From positions 558,001-622,000 of the forward strand of contig NZ_AP024600.1 in NCBI RefSeq assembly GCF_036322585.1: a stretch of 64,000 nucleotides of DNA, written 5' to 3'. Every line of letters begins with the position of its first letter. The first letter of the stretch is position 1. The notes beneath the pieces are model-generated. The model saw only the letters and a list, made by a program, of their open reading frames with translations, did not search any database and was not told the DNA's origin. Shown in pieces: positions 43,356-51,761 of the stretch. Source of the DNA: Luteolibacter sp. LG18. Its GTDB lineage: Bacteria > Verrucomicrobiota > Verrucomicrobiia > Verrucomicrobiales > Akkermansiaceae. The position numbers were made by a program, and so were the translations under genes.

Positions 43356-46300
43356 TCATTTCTTCTCGACCACTTCCAGGCGAATCTCGTCCGAGTTCGC
43401 GCGCAGCTCCGGTGCATACATCGCCTCCGCCACGGCGGGCAGCGCATGATACTTGCCGGGGGCTTCGGCGCGGAGCTGGTAACGGAGCTGGCTGGTGCCG
43501 CGTGGCAGCGAACGGAGGAAGAAGTCCACCGTCTTGTCCCGCGGTTCCATGTAAGCCGAAAGCGCGCCGCCCACGTAGCCACTGAGATCCTCGGTGGCTT
43601 CAAAGCCCGCCGCCTTCGCGTCCGAGAAAATCAGATACTCGTAGTCGTTCTTGCTCTCCAGCACGAGCTCCACCTCGATCCGCTCGCCGCTGGCGAGGCT
43701 GTCGCCATCCTTGAGTTCCTCGCGGCGGAATTTCTCCACCTTCTGGTTCACCACCAGCCCGGTCTTGTCCGGCACCGCGGTGTCGTTCTGCTCCGGGATG
43801 AGGCGGAAGACATGGCGCTCCACCTTCACCTCCAGGCCCGCCTTGCGGAGGAAATCCTCCAGCGAGAACACCTCAAGGTAGGCATTCGCATACAGCGCGC
43901 CTTCCCCCTTCCGGCGGAGTTCGATCTGGTGCTTGCCCGCCGCCAGCCCCGCGGCATCAACCGTCACGGTGCCATCGAACGAGAACAGATTCTCCGCATC
44001 GATGGAAACCTGGCGCAACACCTTGCCGTCGAGCAGCACCTCGACCTCCATCTTCGGCGCGAGTTCGCCGCTGGCCTTGATGTAGGCGGCAATGGCCTCG
44101 ATGGCATAGGCGGTGTCGCGCGTCGAGTTCCAGTAGGTCGCGTGCTTGCGGTTGTTGACAAGGTATTTGACCAGACCGCGGGTCTCGGCGGCCTTCGGTT
44201 TCACCGCGGCGAGCAGCTTCAGATACCACGAGTGCGCCTCGATCTCGCTGCCATACCAGAACCACCAGTAGTTCCGGTTGCCGAGCTCCAGGTAGTTCGT
44301 CTGGTTCTCGTCGTCCCGCTTCAGGAACTGCGCGATGGTGGCCATCACCTCGTCGCGGCGGTCGATGTCCTTCTTGCGATGCAGTTCGAGGCCGAGGAGG
44401 CACTGGCCGTAAACGGGCAGGCCGAGGCGATCGCGATGGAGGTAGTTCACCATCTCCGGCGCGTCCTTGCCAGCCTCTCCCAGCACCATCCGGACGAAGG
44501 CATCCGTCGCATCCGCGGCGGCCTTCTCATACTTCTTCGAGGGGCCCGGCTTCTTGCCAGCCTTCTCGGCGGCCACGCGGTCGGCATGGCGTTTCAGCGC
44601 GGCGATCTCCTTCTTCTCGTAATTCTGAAGCCAGGAGATGCCACGGTTGATCATCCCATCCGGCACATCGGCCCCATTGGCCTTCGCGACCAGCAGACCG
44701 TGCACCACCACCACCGTGGTGTGGACGTAGGACGATTCGCGGTAGCCGGAAAACCAGCCCCAGCCGCCATCGGAATTCTGCATCGTCATCAGGCGGTCGA
44801 TGCCCGCCTTTTCCATGTGCGCCAGCTCCAGGGAATCGAAGACCGGATTACGCTGCCAAATCTTCCAGCGCTCCGCGCGCTCTTTCGGATCGCCGAGTTC
44901 CTGCGGATTGAGGTTGTTCCGCTTGGCGCGCACGGCATCGAGGCTGACGCCCAGATCCTGCACCATCTTGCGGGCGATGACCGCGGGCACGAAACGGTTC
45001 AAAGTCTGCTCGGTGCAGCCATACGGATAGTCCGCGAGATAAGGAATTGCGTCGACGACTGCTCCGGCCACCGTCGGCGAGAACCGCACGGTGAGCTTGG
45101 TCTGATCGACGCGGCGTTTCTCCGGCACTTCGAAGTCGATGACCGCGGAGTCCTTGCCCGGATCGACCACCCGGCTCCACGCGTCCTGCCTGAGCATGCC
45201 GTGCACGATCACCGGCAGCGTCTTCTCGATCGCGTCCCCATCGTCGCTGCCCTCGGCCTTCATGCGGACCACGGCCTCGCCTTCCTTCACGGCCTTCACC
45301 CGCCAGTCGACGCGGGTCTCGCCCTTCGCGGCGATCTCCACGGTCTTGGTTTCACCGACGATACACTCGGTGGTGCCGCCTTCCAGTTCGAGCGAGACCT
45401 TCACCGACTTCGGCGCGTCGTGGTCATTGTGAACCACCGCGCTGAACACCGCCTCGTCCTTCTCCACGAGGAAACGCGGGGCTTCCAAGCGGACGAGCAG
45501 CTCCTTCGAGGTGATGATCTCGCCGCTGCCTTCCCCGACACGGGTGCCCGATCCGAGCGCCCACACGCGGGCCTTCCAGGTGGTGAGATTGTCCGGGAAC
45601 TCCAGCGGAATCTCCGCCTTGCCCTCGGCATCCGTCTTCACCTCGCCGGACCATTTCAACAGGTCGGCGAAGTCCTTGCGAACGAGGATCACCGGCCCTG
45701 CCGCTGCTCCGCCCGCCTCCCCGGCCACCGCGCCAGCGACGGAATCCGCGGCCATCGCCTTGGCAGCCGCCATGGGCGCGGGTGCCGCGTCAAACGCGAA
45801 GCCGCTCGCAGCCTCGGCTCCCAAGCCGCCCCGGCTCCGCTCCATTCTCCCGCCGAAAGCCTGCCCCTTTGCCTTGCTCATTTCCGCCTCGTCGCCAAAA
45901 CGCCCGAGCCGCTGCATGGAGTCCCGGCCCTGACGGATGAGGTTCCCCGGGGAATCCGGCACCGAGTCCTGGGTGCGGCCGCCGTAGAACTCCCGCTTCC
46001 ACGACCAGAAATTCTCACGGATCGGAGTCGCGTTCGGCCCGCCGGTGATCGCCTCCAGCGCCTTGTCGTAGATCGCCAGCGTGAGCGTTCCCTGGAACGG
46101 CTTGCCCTCGCCATCCCGGACGGTCACCGCCAGCGCGGATTTCTCACGCGGCTTCACCTTCGGTTTGGCCGGTTCGACGGTCACATCCAGCACCCGGCTC
46201 TCCGGCGGCAGCAGGATCTGGCGCACCGCCGTGTGAACGTCCGCGCCATGCACCGTCACTCCCTCGATGAAGATGTTCGGCATGTCATTGCGGGAAAGCG

Positions 46301-49300
46301 GGATCTCCACCTCGCTGCTGCGGCCATCGAGAATGATCCGCTTCGCCTCGCGTCCCCCACCCTGTTCGGCACGGAGGAACAGCCACACATGGGCGTTGCT
46401 GCGATCGCTGTTGACGCGCAACCTCACCTTGTCGCTCGCCTGGTAGGACACCTTGTCGGTCACCAACTCAAGCCCACCGAAATGCCAGTCGTCGCCCGGT
46501 TTCTCCGTGCCGTGGACATTGACGATGATCGCGCCCTCCGATGCCTCCCCGCCATTGACGGAGAGCTTCGCCGCAAGCCGGTACTGCCCCGGCGCGGGCG
46601 CTTGGAACCTCTGATGGACCTCCCCCTCCGCATCGGTCTTCACCGGCCAGGTGGCGACCTCCTTTTCCTCGATGCGGCCATTCTCCCCGGATGCCAGGCG
46701 CAGCAAGCGCAGCGAGCCCTCCGCCCCCACCACCGGCTTGCCCGCGAGCGTGGCCGCGGAAATGGTGGCGGACACATCCTCGCCCGGGCGGGTGTAACCG
46801 CGGTCCGCGCTGACGACGATCTCGAAGGGCTTCCGCGCCGCCACCACCTCGCCGCTTCCGGTTTCCTCGCGGCGGGAGGCGTCCGTCACCTTCGCGGTGA
46901 TGACGTAGCGGGCGTCCATGTCCCCGTGGATCTCCTTGGCCGGGGCGGTATCGATCTCGACCACCGCGGTGCCGTCCTCGCCGATGGCGACGGTGCGCTT
47001 GATGACCAGCTCCGGCGGAGTCCAGCGATTCCCCCGGTACCAAGGCGGTGCCGGCGGGATGCATCCCCACGTGCGCCAGCCGGGATGCCACGGAGCCTCC
47101 ACCCCGCACCACCACGCGCCCTTGCCATACAGCCAGTCCCAGCGCCACAGCGGAAACCAACGCTCGGTCATCGCCTCGCGGTTCACCGTGATCTCGACGG
47201 TGGCATTCCGCACCGGAGCACCGTGGAAATAGTTCGCCTTCACCGTGGCGGTGAATTTCTCGCCCAGCCTCACCGGCTCCGCGGGAGCCTCCACCTTCAC
47301 CTCGTATTCGGGCTTCCGGTATTCCTCGACCCGGAAGGCGATCGTCGCGCTTCCTTCGTTCTGATTGGGAATGTCGAAGCGCGCGTTCCACTGGCCCAGC
47401 ACCGCGTCCTTCGGCAGGACCGTCTCCACCTCGACCGCGCCGAGCGCATCCGTTTTCAAATTCTCCAGCTTGATGGACTCCTCGCCGCGGCCGTTGGTGA
47501 ACACCACACGGCCGGTCTTTCCGGCCCAGCGCGATTCATTCACGTCCCCGTAGCCCACCTGCCGCAGCCAGAACTTCGCGTGGATCTTGTCCCCCGCCTT
47601 GTAGAGCGGACGATCGGTCACCGCGTAGCCGAGGTCACGGTTCGCGGAATCTTCTCCCGGGAACGGGTAATAGCTCCCGGTGCCGGTGAAGGCCGTGCCA
47701 CGACCGGTCTTCCGGGCCATGATCGTCCACTGGTATTGATCGGCGAAATCCCCGGCCTTCAACAGGATCTTGCCCTCGCCATCGGTGGTGCGGGTGAAGG
47801 ATTTCACCAGCACGTTGATGCGCCGCCCCAGCGGCACCTTCCGGTCCAGATACTCGACGCGGTAACCGAAGAACTCGACCTCGGCCTCGGGAACCGGCGC
47901 GCCACTGGCCGCATCCGCTAGCCACACCTGTTTCGCTCCCGCGAGATCGTGCTGAACCACCACCGTGTCGACGATCCATACCAGCGTCTCGAAGGTGTTG
48001 CCGTTCGTCAGGGTGCCGGTGACGAACCACGCGCCCGGCTTGTCCAGCGGCACCTCGATCTCGGCGCGGGTTTCGCGGTGCTTGTCCCGCGCCACCAGAT
48101 CCTGCTGCCAAGCCGCGGCGATCTCGCCGAGATACTGCTTCCCCTTCCCCTGCGAGAGCAGGCGGACGATGGCCATCGGCTGGGCGCGCTCCCAATCGAG
48201 TTCACCGGGATTCGAGGAAAGGTAGGCTTTGTAGTCGCGCAGGACCGCCTCCATGTCCACCGGGGCCGCCGTCAGCTTCACCGAGCCGCCATTGCGGAAG
48301 ACAACCGGCAACTTGGGCTTGGTGCCCGCGGGCACGGTCTTGGCCGCCTCGAAGCGCCCCCAGGCCCCGATGATCTGCGCGAGCAACTTCTCACGGGATT
48401 TGTCCGAACCCGGGCCGTGCTTGGAAATCACCTCTCTCAGCACCGCTTCCGCCCGGTCATACTGGCGGCGGTCCAGATAGACCCGCACCAAGGCATCTCC
48501 CGACGATTCGCCATAGGACGGATCGGCAAGAGCACTGCGATAGAGCGCGATGAAATGCTGGTCCGCGGGCAGTTTGAACCGCCGCACCCCATCGGACGTC
48601 TTCGCCAGGCACTCGTCATCCGCCAGCGTGTCCATCTCCAGGATGCCCTTCGCGTTCTCGGGATCGTAGGTCCGCCACCAGCCGTAGGACGCTAGCGAGC
48701 CCACTCCGAACTCCGACTCCGCGAACTGGCCGCGCTGATAGGCGAGATAGCCCGCCAGATCCGGTTTCAGGCGCGCCTGCTCCGCCAGAGCGAAACGCCA
48801 GCGCTCGCCGTCGTTTTTCGCCGCGTCCCAGGTGGCGGGCACGTCATACAGCACCGGCTTGTCCCCCGCCCACGCGGCCCCCTCGGTGCCACCGGAAGGC
48901 CCCTGGTCGTCCCAATCCGGCAACTTGTCGATCGGCGTGAGCGTCTGGAGCTTCCAGGCCTCCCCGCCGCGCCGCAATTGGGTGCCCACCATCGTCCAGG
49001 CGTTGATCCGGAAATTCTCATCCCGCGCCAAATCGACCGACTTCTTCACCAATTGCAATCCCCGCACCCGGTCGCGGTAGTCGCAGGAGATCACCTCTCC
49101 TGACGAAGCGCCATCGCCTTCGTCGATCGGCTGTGGCATCCCGCGGCGCCCGCCCCGGAAACCACTTCCGTAATACCCCTGCATGCGTTCGAACTCACCC
49201 GCCACCAAACGCCCGCCATGGGGCGCGTTCTGCAGGCTCACCCCCGCCGCCAGCAGCAGATGGGGTTCGTCCGGGTGGGCTTCCACCGCCTTCTCCATCA

Positions 49301-49541
49301 GCGGATCGAAGCCCTTCCAATCATTGAGGCGCTGGATGCAACTCACCGCCTTTTCCCAATCGGCTCCGGAATTCTCATCCCCCACCGGCAGGAGTTTTTC
49401 CTCGTAAAGGTTCAGCGCGTCCCGCCAGCGGCCCTTGTCCACCATCGCATCCCGCTCCGCGCGGAGCTTCGCCACATCCTGCCCGAAGGCCCCGGATGCA
49501 AAAAGCCACATCCCTGTCAGACTGAAGAACAAGGTTTTCAT
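43356..49541 (-). CDS. Bacterial alpha-2-macroglobulin family protein
   Basis: A 2061-residue exported protein and the largest gene here. It has a Sec signal peptide (MKTLFFSLTGMWLFASGAFG) without a lipobox. A TPR-like helical N-terminus is followed by macroglobulin-like (MG) beta domains (e.g. PLGRRINVLVKSFTRTTDGEGKILL and RPLYKAGDKIHAKFWLR), an Ala/Met/Gly-rich low-complexity linker, an MG10-type domain and the thioester domain. The thioester motif is YPYGCTEQTLNRF with Cys at ~1509. A Trp/Pro-rich segment (WHPGWRTWGCIPPAPPWYRG) interrupts one MG domain. Such proteins are thought to trap foreign proteases in the periplasm. ATG 49541 is fixed by GGAG 6 nt upstream. No pbpC partner is adjacent. 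Confidence 0.92.
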   Translation of the reverse strand: MKTLFFSLTGMWLFASGAFGQDVAKLRAERDAMVDKGRWRDALNLYEEKLLPVGDENSGADWEKAVSCIQRLNDWKGFDPLMEKAVEAHPDEPHLLLAAGVSLQNAPHGGRLVAGEFERMQGYYGSGFRGGRRGMPQPIDEGDGASSGEVISCDYRDRVRGLQLVKKSVDLARDENFRINAWTMVGTQLRRGGEAWKLQTLTPIDKLPDWDDQGPSGGTEGAAWAGDKPVLYDVPATWDAAKNDGERWRFALAEQARLKPDLAGYLAYQRGQFAESEFGVGSLASYGWWRTYDPENAKGILEMDTLADDECLAKTSDGVRRFKLPADQHFIALYRSALADPSYGESSGDALVRVYLDRRQYDRAEAVLREVISKHGPGSDKSREKLLAQIIGAWGRFEAAKTVPAGTKPKLPVVFRNGGSVKLTAAPVDMEAVLRDYKAYLSSNPGELDWERAQPMAIVRLLSQGKGKQYLGEIAAAWQQDLVARDKHRETRAEIEVPLDKPGAWFVTGTLTNGNTFETLVWIVDTVVVQHDLAGAKQVWLADAASGAPVPEAEVEFFGYRVEYLDRKVPLGRRINVLVKSFTRTTDGEGKILLKAGDFADQYQWTIMARKTGRGTAFTGTGSYYPFPGEDSANRDLGYAVTDRPLYKAGDKIHAKFWLRQVGYGDVNESRWAGKTGRVVFTNGRGEESIKLENLKTDALGAVEVETVLPKDAVLGQWNARFDIPNQNEGSATIAFRVEEYRKPEYEVKVEAPAEPVRLGEKFTATVKANYFHGAPVRNATVEITVNREAMTERWFPLWRWDWLYGKGAWWCGVEAPWHPGWRTWGCIPPAPPWYRGNRWTPPELVIKRTVAIGEDGTAVVEIDTAPAKEIHGDMDARYVITAKVTDASRREETGSGEVVAARKPFEIVVSADRGYTRPGEDVSATISAATLAGKPVVGAEGSLRLLRLASGENGRIEEKEVATWPVKTDAEGEVHQRFQAPAPGQYRLAAKLSVNGGEASEGAIIVNVHGTEKPGDDWHFGGLELVTDKVSYQASDKVRLRVNSDRSNAHVWLFLRAEQGGGREAKRIILDGRSSEVEIPLSRNDMPNIFIEGVTVHGADVHTAVRQILLPPESRVLDVTVEPAKPKVKPREKSALAVTVRDGEGKPFQGTLTLAIYDKALEAITGGPNATPIRENFWSWKREFYGGRTQDSVPDSPGNLIRQGRDSMQRLGRFGDEAEMSKAKGQAFGGRMERSRGGLGAEAASGFAFDAAPAPMAAAKAMAADSVAGAVAGEAGGAAAGPVILVRKDFADLLKWSGEVKTDAEGKAEIPLEFPDNLTTWKARVWALGSGTRVGEGSGEIITSKELLVRLEAPRFLVEKDEAVFSAVVHNDHDAPKSVKVSLELEGGTTECIVGETKTVEIAAKGETRVDWRVKAVKEGEAVVRMKAEGSDDGDAIEKTLPVIVHGMLRQDAWSRVVDPGKDSAVIDFEVPEKRRVDQTKLTVRFSPTVAGAVVDAIPYLADYPYGCTEQTLNRFVPAVIARKMVQDLGVSLDAVRAKRNNLNPQELGDPKERAERWKIWQRNPVFDSLELAHMEKAGIDRLMTMQNSDGGWGWFSGYRESSYVHTTVVVVHGLLVAKANGADVPDGMINRGISWLQNYEKKEIAALKRHADRVAAEKAGKKPGPSKKYEKAAADATDAFVRMVLGEAGKDAPEMVNYLHRDRLGLPVYGQCLLGLELHRKKDIDRRDEVMATIAQFLKRDDENQTNYLELGNRNYWWFWYGSEIEAHSWYLKLLAAVKPKAAETRGLVKYLVNNRKHATYWNSTRDTAYAIEAIAAYIKASGELAPKMEVEVLLDGKVLRQVSIDAENLFSFDGTVTVDAAGLAAGKHQIELRRKGEGALYANAYLEVFSLEDFLRKAGLEVKVERHVFRLIPEQNDTAVPDKTGLVVNQKVEKFRREELKDGDSLASGERIEVELVLESKNDYEYLIFSDAKAAGFEATEDLSGYVGGALSAYMEPRDKTVDFFLRSLPRGTSQLRYQLRAEAPGKYHALPAVAEAMYAPELRANSDEIRLEVVEKK

Positions 49542-49638
49542 GAGTTCTCCAGAGTAGACAGCGGTCCGGCCGAAGTCTTGGAAGAATTTGCGACCTTTTC
49601 TCAATCGTCCGCCCGGAGAGCCGCGGGGCGTCCCGCTC

Positions 49639-49959
49639 CTACTCGAAATCGAAGCTCCGGCGCCTCGGCGCGCGCAGCTTGTGGCGGCCGCCGTTCAGCG
49701 CGCGGACCGGGTCGAACACCTTGTCCATCCCCGTTTCCTTCACCTCGTAGACGATCGCCATCAGCTCACCGAGCCGTCCCTTCGGAAAACCCCGCTCCTT
49801 GAACCACGCCAGGTATTCCGGCGGCAGATCCATCACCGGCACGCCCGCCGGTGGATAGTCCTTCGGACCGAATTTCCCGTAGGGCATGCGTGCCTTGCCG
49901 ATTTCGGCCAGCAGCCGACGGAAATCCTCACGGTCGATGTCGGTCAGGTCCATGTTCAT
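49639..49959 (-). CDS. DUF3820 family protein
   Basis: A 106-residue cytoplasmic protein. The core MPYGKFGPKDYPPAGVPVMDLPPEYLAWFKERGFPKGRLGELM matches DUF3820, a small family seen alone or at the C-terminus of exonuclease-like proteins. The function is not known. The basic tail RHKLRAPRRRSF could bind nucleic acid. It lies between the macroglobulin gene and the coxB terminator on the same strand; a second Met lies two codons in. Confidence 0.85.
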   Translation of the reverse strand: MNMDLTDIDREDFRRLLAEIGKARMPYGKFGPKDYPPAGVPVMDLPPEYLAWFKERGFPKGRLGELMAIVYEVKETGMDKVFDPVRALNGGRHKLRAPRRRSFDFE

Positions 49960-49999
49960 TTCTAGCGTGGGCAGCCGGGCAATCGAGCCATGAAAACAA

Positions 50000-50033
50000 A
50001 AAGCCCGCGGACGATCGCTCGTCCGCGGGCTTT
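50000..50033 (-). terminator. Strong terminator at the end of the respiratory locus
   Basis: A 15-bp near-perfect stem AAAGCCCGCGGACGA/TCGTCCGCGGGCTTT (50000-50014 with 50019-50033) around TCGC is flanked by AAA/TTT and A-rich sequence on its left, giving a U-rich tail on the minus strand (TTTTTGTTTTC). It lies 13 nt past the coxB stop and ends the long respiratory transcript. Confidence 0.9.
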
Positions 50034-50046
50034 GGAAAAGGAAGTC

Positions 50047-50835
50047 TTACTTCTCAGCCTTCGGAGCCGCGCTGGCCTGGTGGGCCTTCAGCGCCGATTC
50101 GGTCTGGCCGTCGAACCACTTGTCGAAGGCCTTCACCGGCATCACTTCCATGGAGCCGATCATGTTGCCGTGGCCTTCGCCGCAGAGCTGGCCGCAAACG
50201 ACGTAGGTTTCGAGCGTCTTGACCGGGGTGAACCACATCGGGATCTCCTTGCCCGGGATGGCATCCTGCTGGATGCGCATCGGGATCAGCGAGTAGTTGT
50301 GGATCACATCCTTGCTGGTGACGTTCAGCACCGCCGGCTTGTCGACCGGCAGCTTGAGGATCGGGCTGGTGAAGTCATCGGCCGCGTTCGGGTCGTTGAA
50401 ATCGATGCCAAGCTCGTTGTTGCCGGAGATCAGGTGCGGGTCGATACGGCCGAACTTGCCATCGGCACCGGCGTAGTGATAGGTCCAGCCGAACTGCCAG
50501 CCGACGACGCGGACGCGCAGCGGGTTCTGCTCCCGGACGTGATCCCAGTCGTCCACGCGGTCCGCCCAGAGCGGGAACGCGAAGCCGAGGAGAAGGACTG
50601 CCTCGATGATCACCACGCCAACCTCGATGTGGGAGGAGATGTGGTTCTTCACGCCTTCATAAGACGCCTTCGCGTTGCGGCGGTGCCAGAAGCGGAACAG
50701 GCAGAACAGGAAGAACAGCGTCCAGCCCACGAAAAGGGCGATCATGAACCAGTGGACCACGTCGATGAGGTGGTCGACCTGGCCGCCGTGGGCGGAGAAG
50801 CATTCCGGGATGCCGAGAAGTTTGGAAGGACTCAT
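50047..50835 (-). CDS. coxB: Cytochrome c oxidase subunit II (CuA)
   Basis: A 262-residue CoxB. Two N-terminal helices (~25-48 and ~70-90) anchor a periplasmic cupredoxin domain. All CuA ligands are present: His179 in DVIHNYSLIPMRI and CGQLCGEGHGNM supplying Cys214, Cys218, His222 and Met225. The aromatic path residue region WQFGWTYHY is also present. There is no CxxCH, so unlike caa3 enzymes it has no fused haem c; electrons must come from separate cytochromes c in this locus. It is the last gene of the cluster, unusually placed after coxACD. Confidence 0.95.
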   Translation of the reverse strand: MSPSKLLGIPECFSAHGGQVDHLIDVVHWFMIALFVGWTLFFLFCLFRFWHRRNAKASYEGVKNHISSHIEVGVVIIEAVLLLGFAFPLWADRVDDWDHVREQNPLRVRVVGWQFGWTYHYAGADGKFGRIDPHLISGNNELGIDFNDPNAADDFTSPILKLPVDKPAVLNVTSKDVIHNYSLIPMRIQQDAIPGKEIPMWFTPVKTLETYVVCGQLCGEGHGNMIGSMEVMPVKAFDKWFDGQTESALKAHQASAAPKAEK

Positions 50836-50869
50836 GCTGGAAAGGAGAATCGAAAGGCTTGAGGGAAAA

Positions 50870-51079
50870 TCAGGACTGGGTGGAAGGAGCGACGTAGTCG
50901 TCGCAAAGCTCCGGATCGAGCTCGGCATTCCCCCGGCGGATCAAGCGCGCCAGGAGGAAGACCACGCCCCCGAGCACCGCGAGGATCACCACCAGGAGGA
51001 AGAAGATCGACCAACCGGCGGCATCGCCACCGCCTTGGGCCATATTGACCTGGCAGGTTGCACACGCGATGAGGGACAT
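50870..51079 (-). CDS. Small single-helix membrane protein
   Basis: A 69-residue protein with one helix (SIFFLLVVILAVLGGVVFLLARLI) and an acidic C-terminus. Near the N-terminus, ACATCQVNM carries two Cys spaced by two residues. It lies between coxD-side genes and coxB, all on the minus strand. I do not recognise a family; a small oxidase-associated subunit or assembly factor is inferred from position. Confidence 0.7.
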   Translation of the reverse strand: MSLIACATCQVNMAQGGGDAAGWSIFFLLVVILAVLGGVVFLLARLIRRGNAELDPELCDDYVAPSTQS

Positions 51080-51104
51080 GGGAGCGGAATGGATGGGGTT
51101 CAGT

Positions 51105-51305
51105 TCAGAGGACGAGCTTCTTCGCCTTGCGGTAGAAGCACACGCCGTAGATCGGCATTCCGATCAGGCCCACCAAACCTACCACCCCGAATCCCACCGT
51201 CAGCGGGCTCCGGTCCGCCGAAGCCCAAAGCCCCCAAACCGCGAGGAAACCGAACAGCAGCGTGCAGACGGTCACGAAGACGATGTGGAAGGCTCGAAGG
51301 GACAT
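51105..51305 (-). CDS. Small two-helix membrane protein
   Basis: A 66-residue protein with two helices (AFHIVFVTVCTLLFGFLAVWGLW and LTVGFGVVGLVGLIGMPIYGVCFY) and a basic C-terminal tail. It sits in the oxidase operon between coxD and the 69-residue gene. No family is recognised with certainty. Small hydrophobic proteins are common in oxidase loci as extra subunits. Confidence 0.7.
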   Translation of the reverse strand: MSLRAFHIVFVTVCTLLFGFLAVWGLWASADRSPLTVGFGVVGLVGLIGMPIYGVCFYRKAKKLVL

Positions 51306-51350
51306 GGCAGGTGAAGGTAAGGCCGGATGGCCGGAATCAAAACGGGAAAA

Positions 51351-51716
51351 TCAGTCGTGCTGACCCACGTAGCCGGCTTTGGCTCCGGGGAAGAACTTGT
51401 CGTGGATCGGGCTGAAGTACGCCAGCGCCGTCAGACCGGCCAGCGAGGCGGCGGTGACGAAGCTGCCGAAGAAGATCCAGTAGATCGCCTTCTTCTCGTG
51501 GTTGAGGTGCATGAAGATCGCCGCCACCAGCGTGGCCTTGATCGTCGCGATCAGGAAGCCGAGCAGGCAGTCCGCCGTGTCGAAGCCGTGCTTGCCGATA
51601 TCCAACACCTCGGTGGTCGCCACCTTGTAAGTGAGATACGTGCCAAGGAACAGCACGCCGCCGACCAGCAGGTAGGACTTGACCTTCTTTTTGATGTCTT
51701 CGGGAGAGTCAGCCAT
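51351..51716 (-). CDS. coxD: Cytochrome c oxidase subunit IV-like protein
   Basis: A 121-residue COX4_pro-type protein with three helices (YLLVGGVLFLGTYLTYKV, FLIATIKATLVAAIFMHLNHEKK, FFGSFVTAASLAGLTALAYF). The middle helix with KATLVAAIFMHLNHE is the hallmark of prokaryotic subunit IV (CoxD/CyoD/QoxD). It stabilises the oxidase and has no cofactor. It lies 45 nt after coxC in the operon. Confidence 0.9.
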   Translation of the reverse strand: MADSPEDIKKKVKSYLLVGGVLFLGTYLTYKVATTEVLDIGKHGFDTADCLLGFLIATIKATLVAAIFMHLNHEKKAIYWIFFGSFVTAASLAGLTALAYFSPIHDKFFPGAKAGYVGQHD

Positions 51717-51761
51717 GGGAATCTGAAACTTGGTGTTCTGGAACAGGTTGAGGTGGCCGTC

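Noticed and set aside
43446..47921. A 1491-codon open frame on the plus strand opposite the macroglobulin gene
   Set aside because: It is an antisense shadow produced by high GC and third-position bias. Its product is His/Arg/Leu-rich without domains, while the opposite frame has clear macroglobulin motifs.
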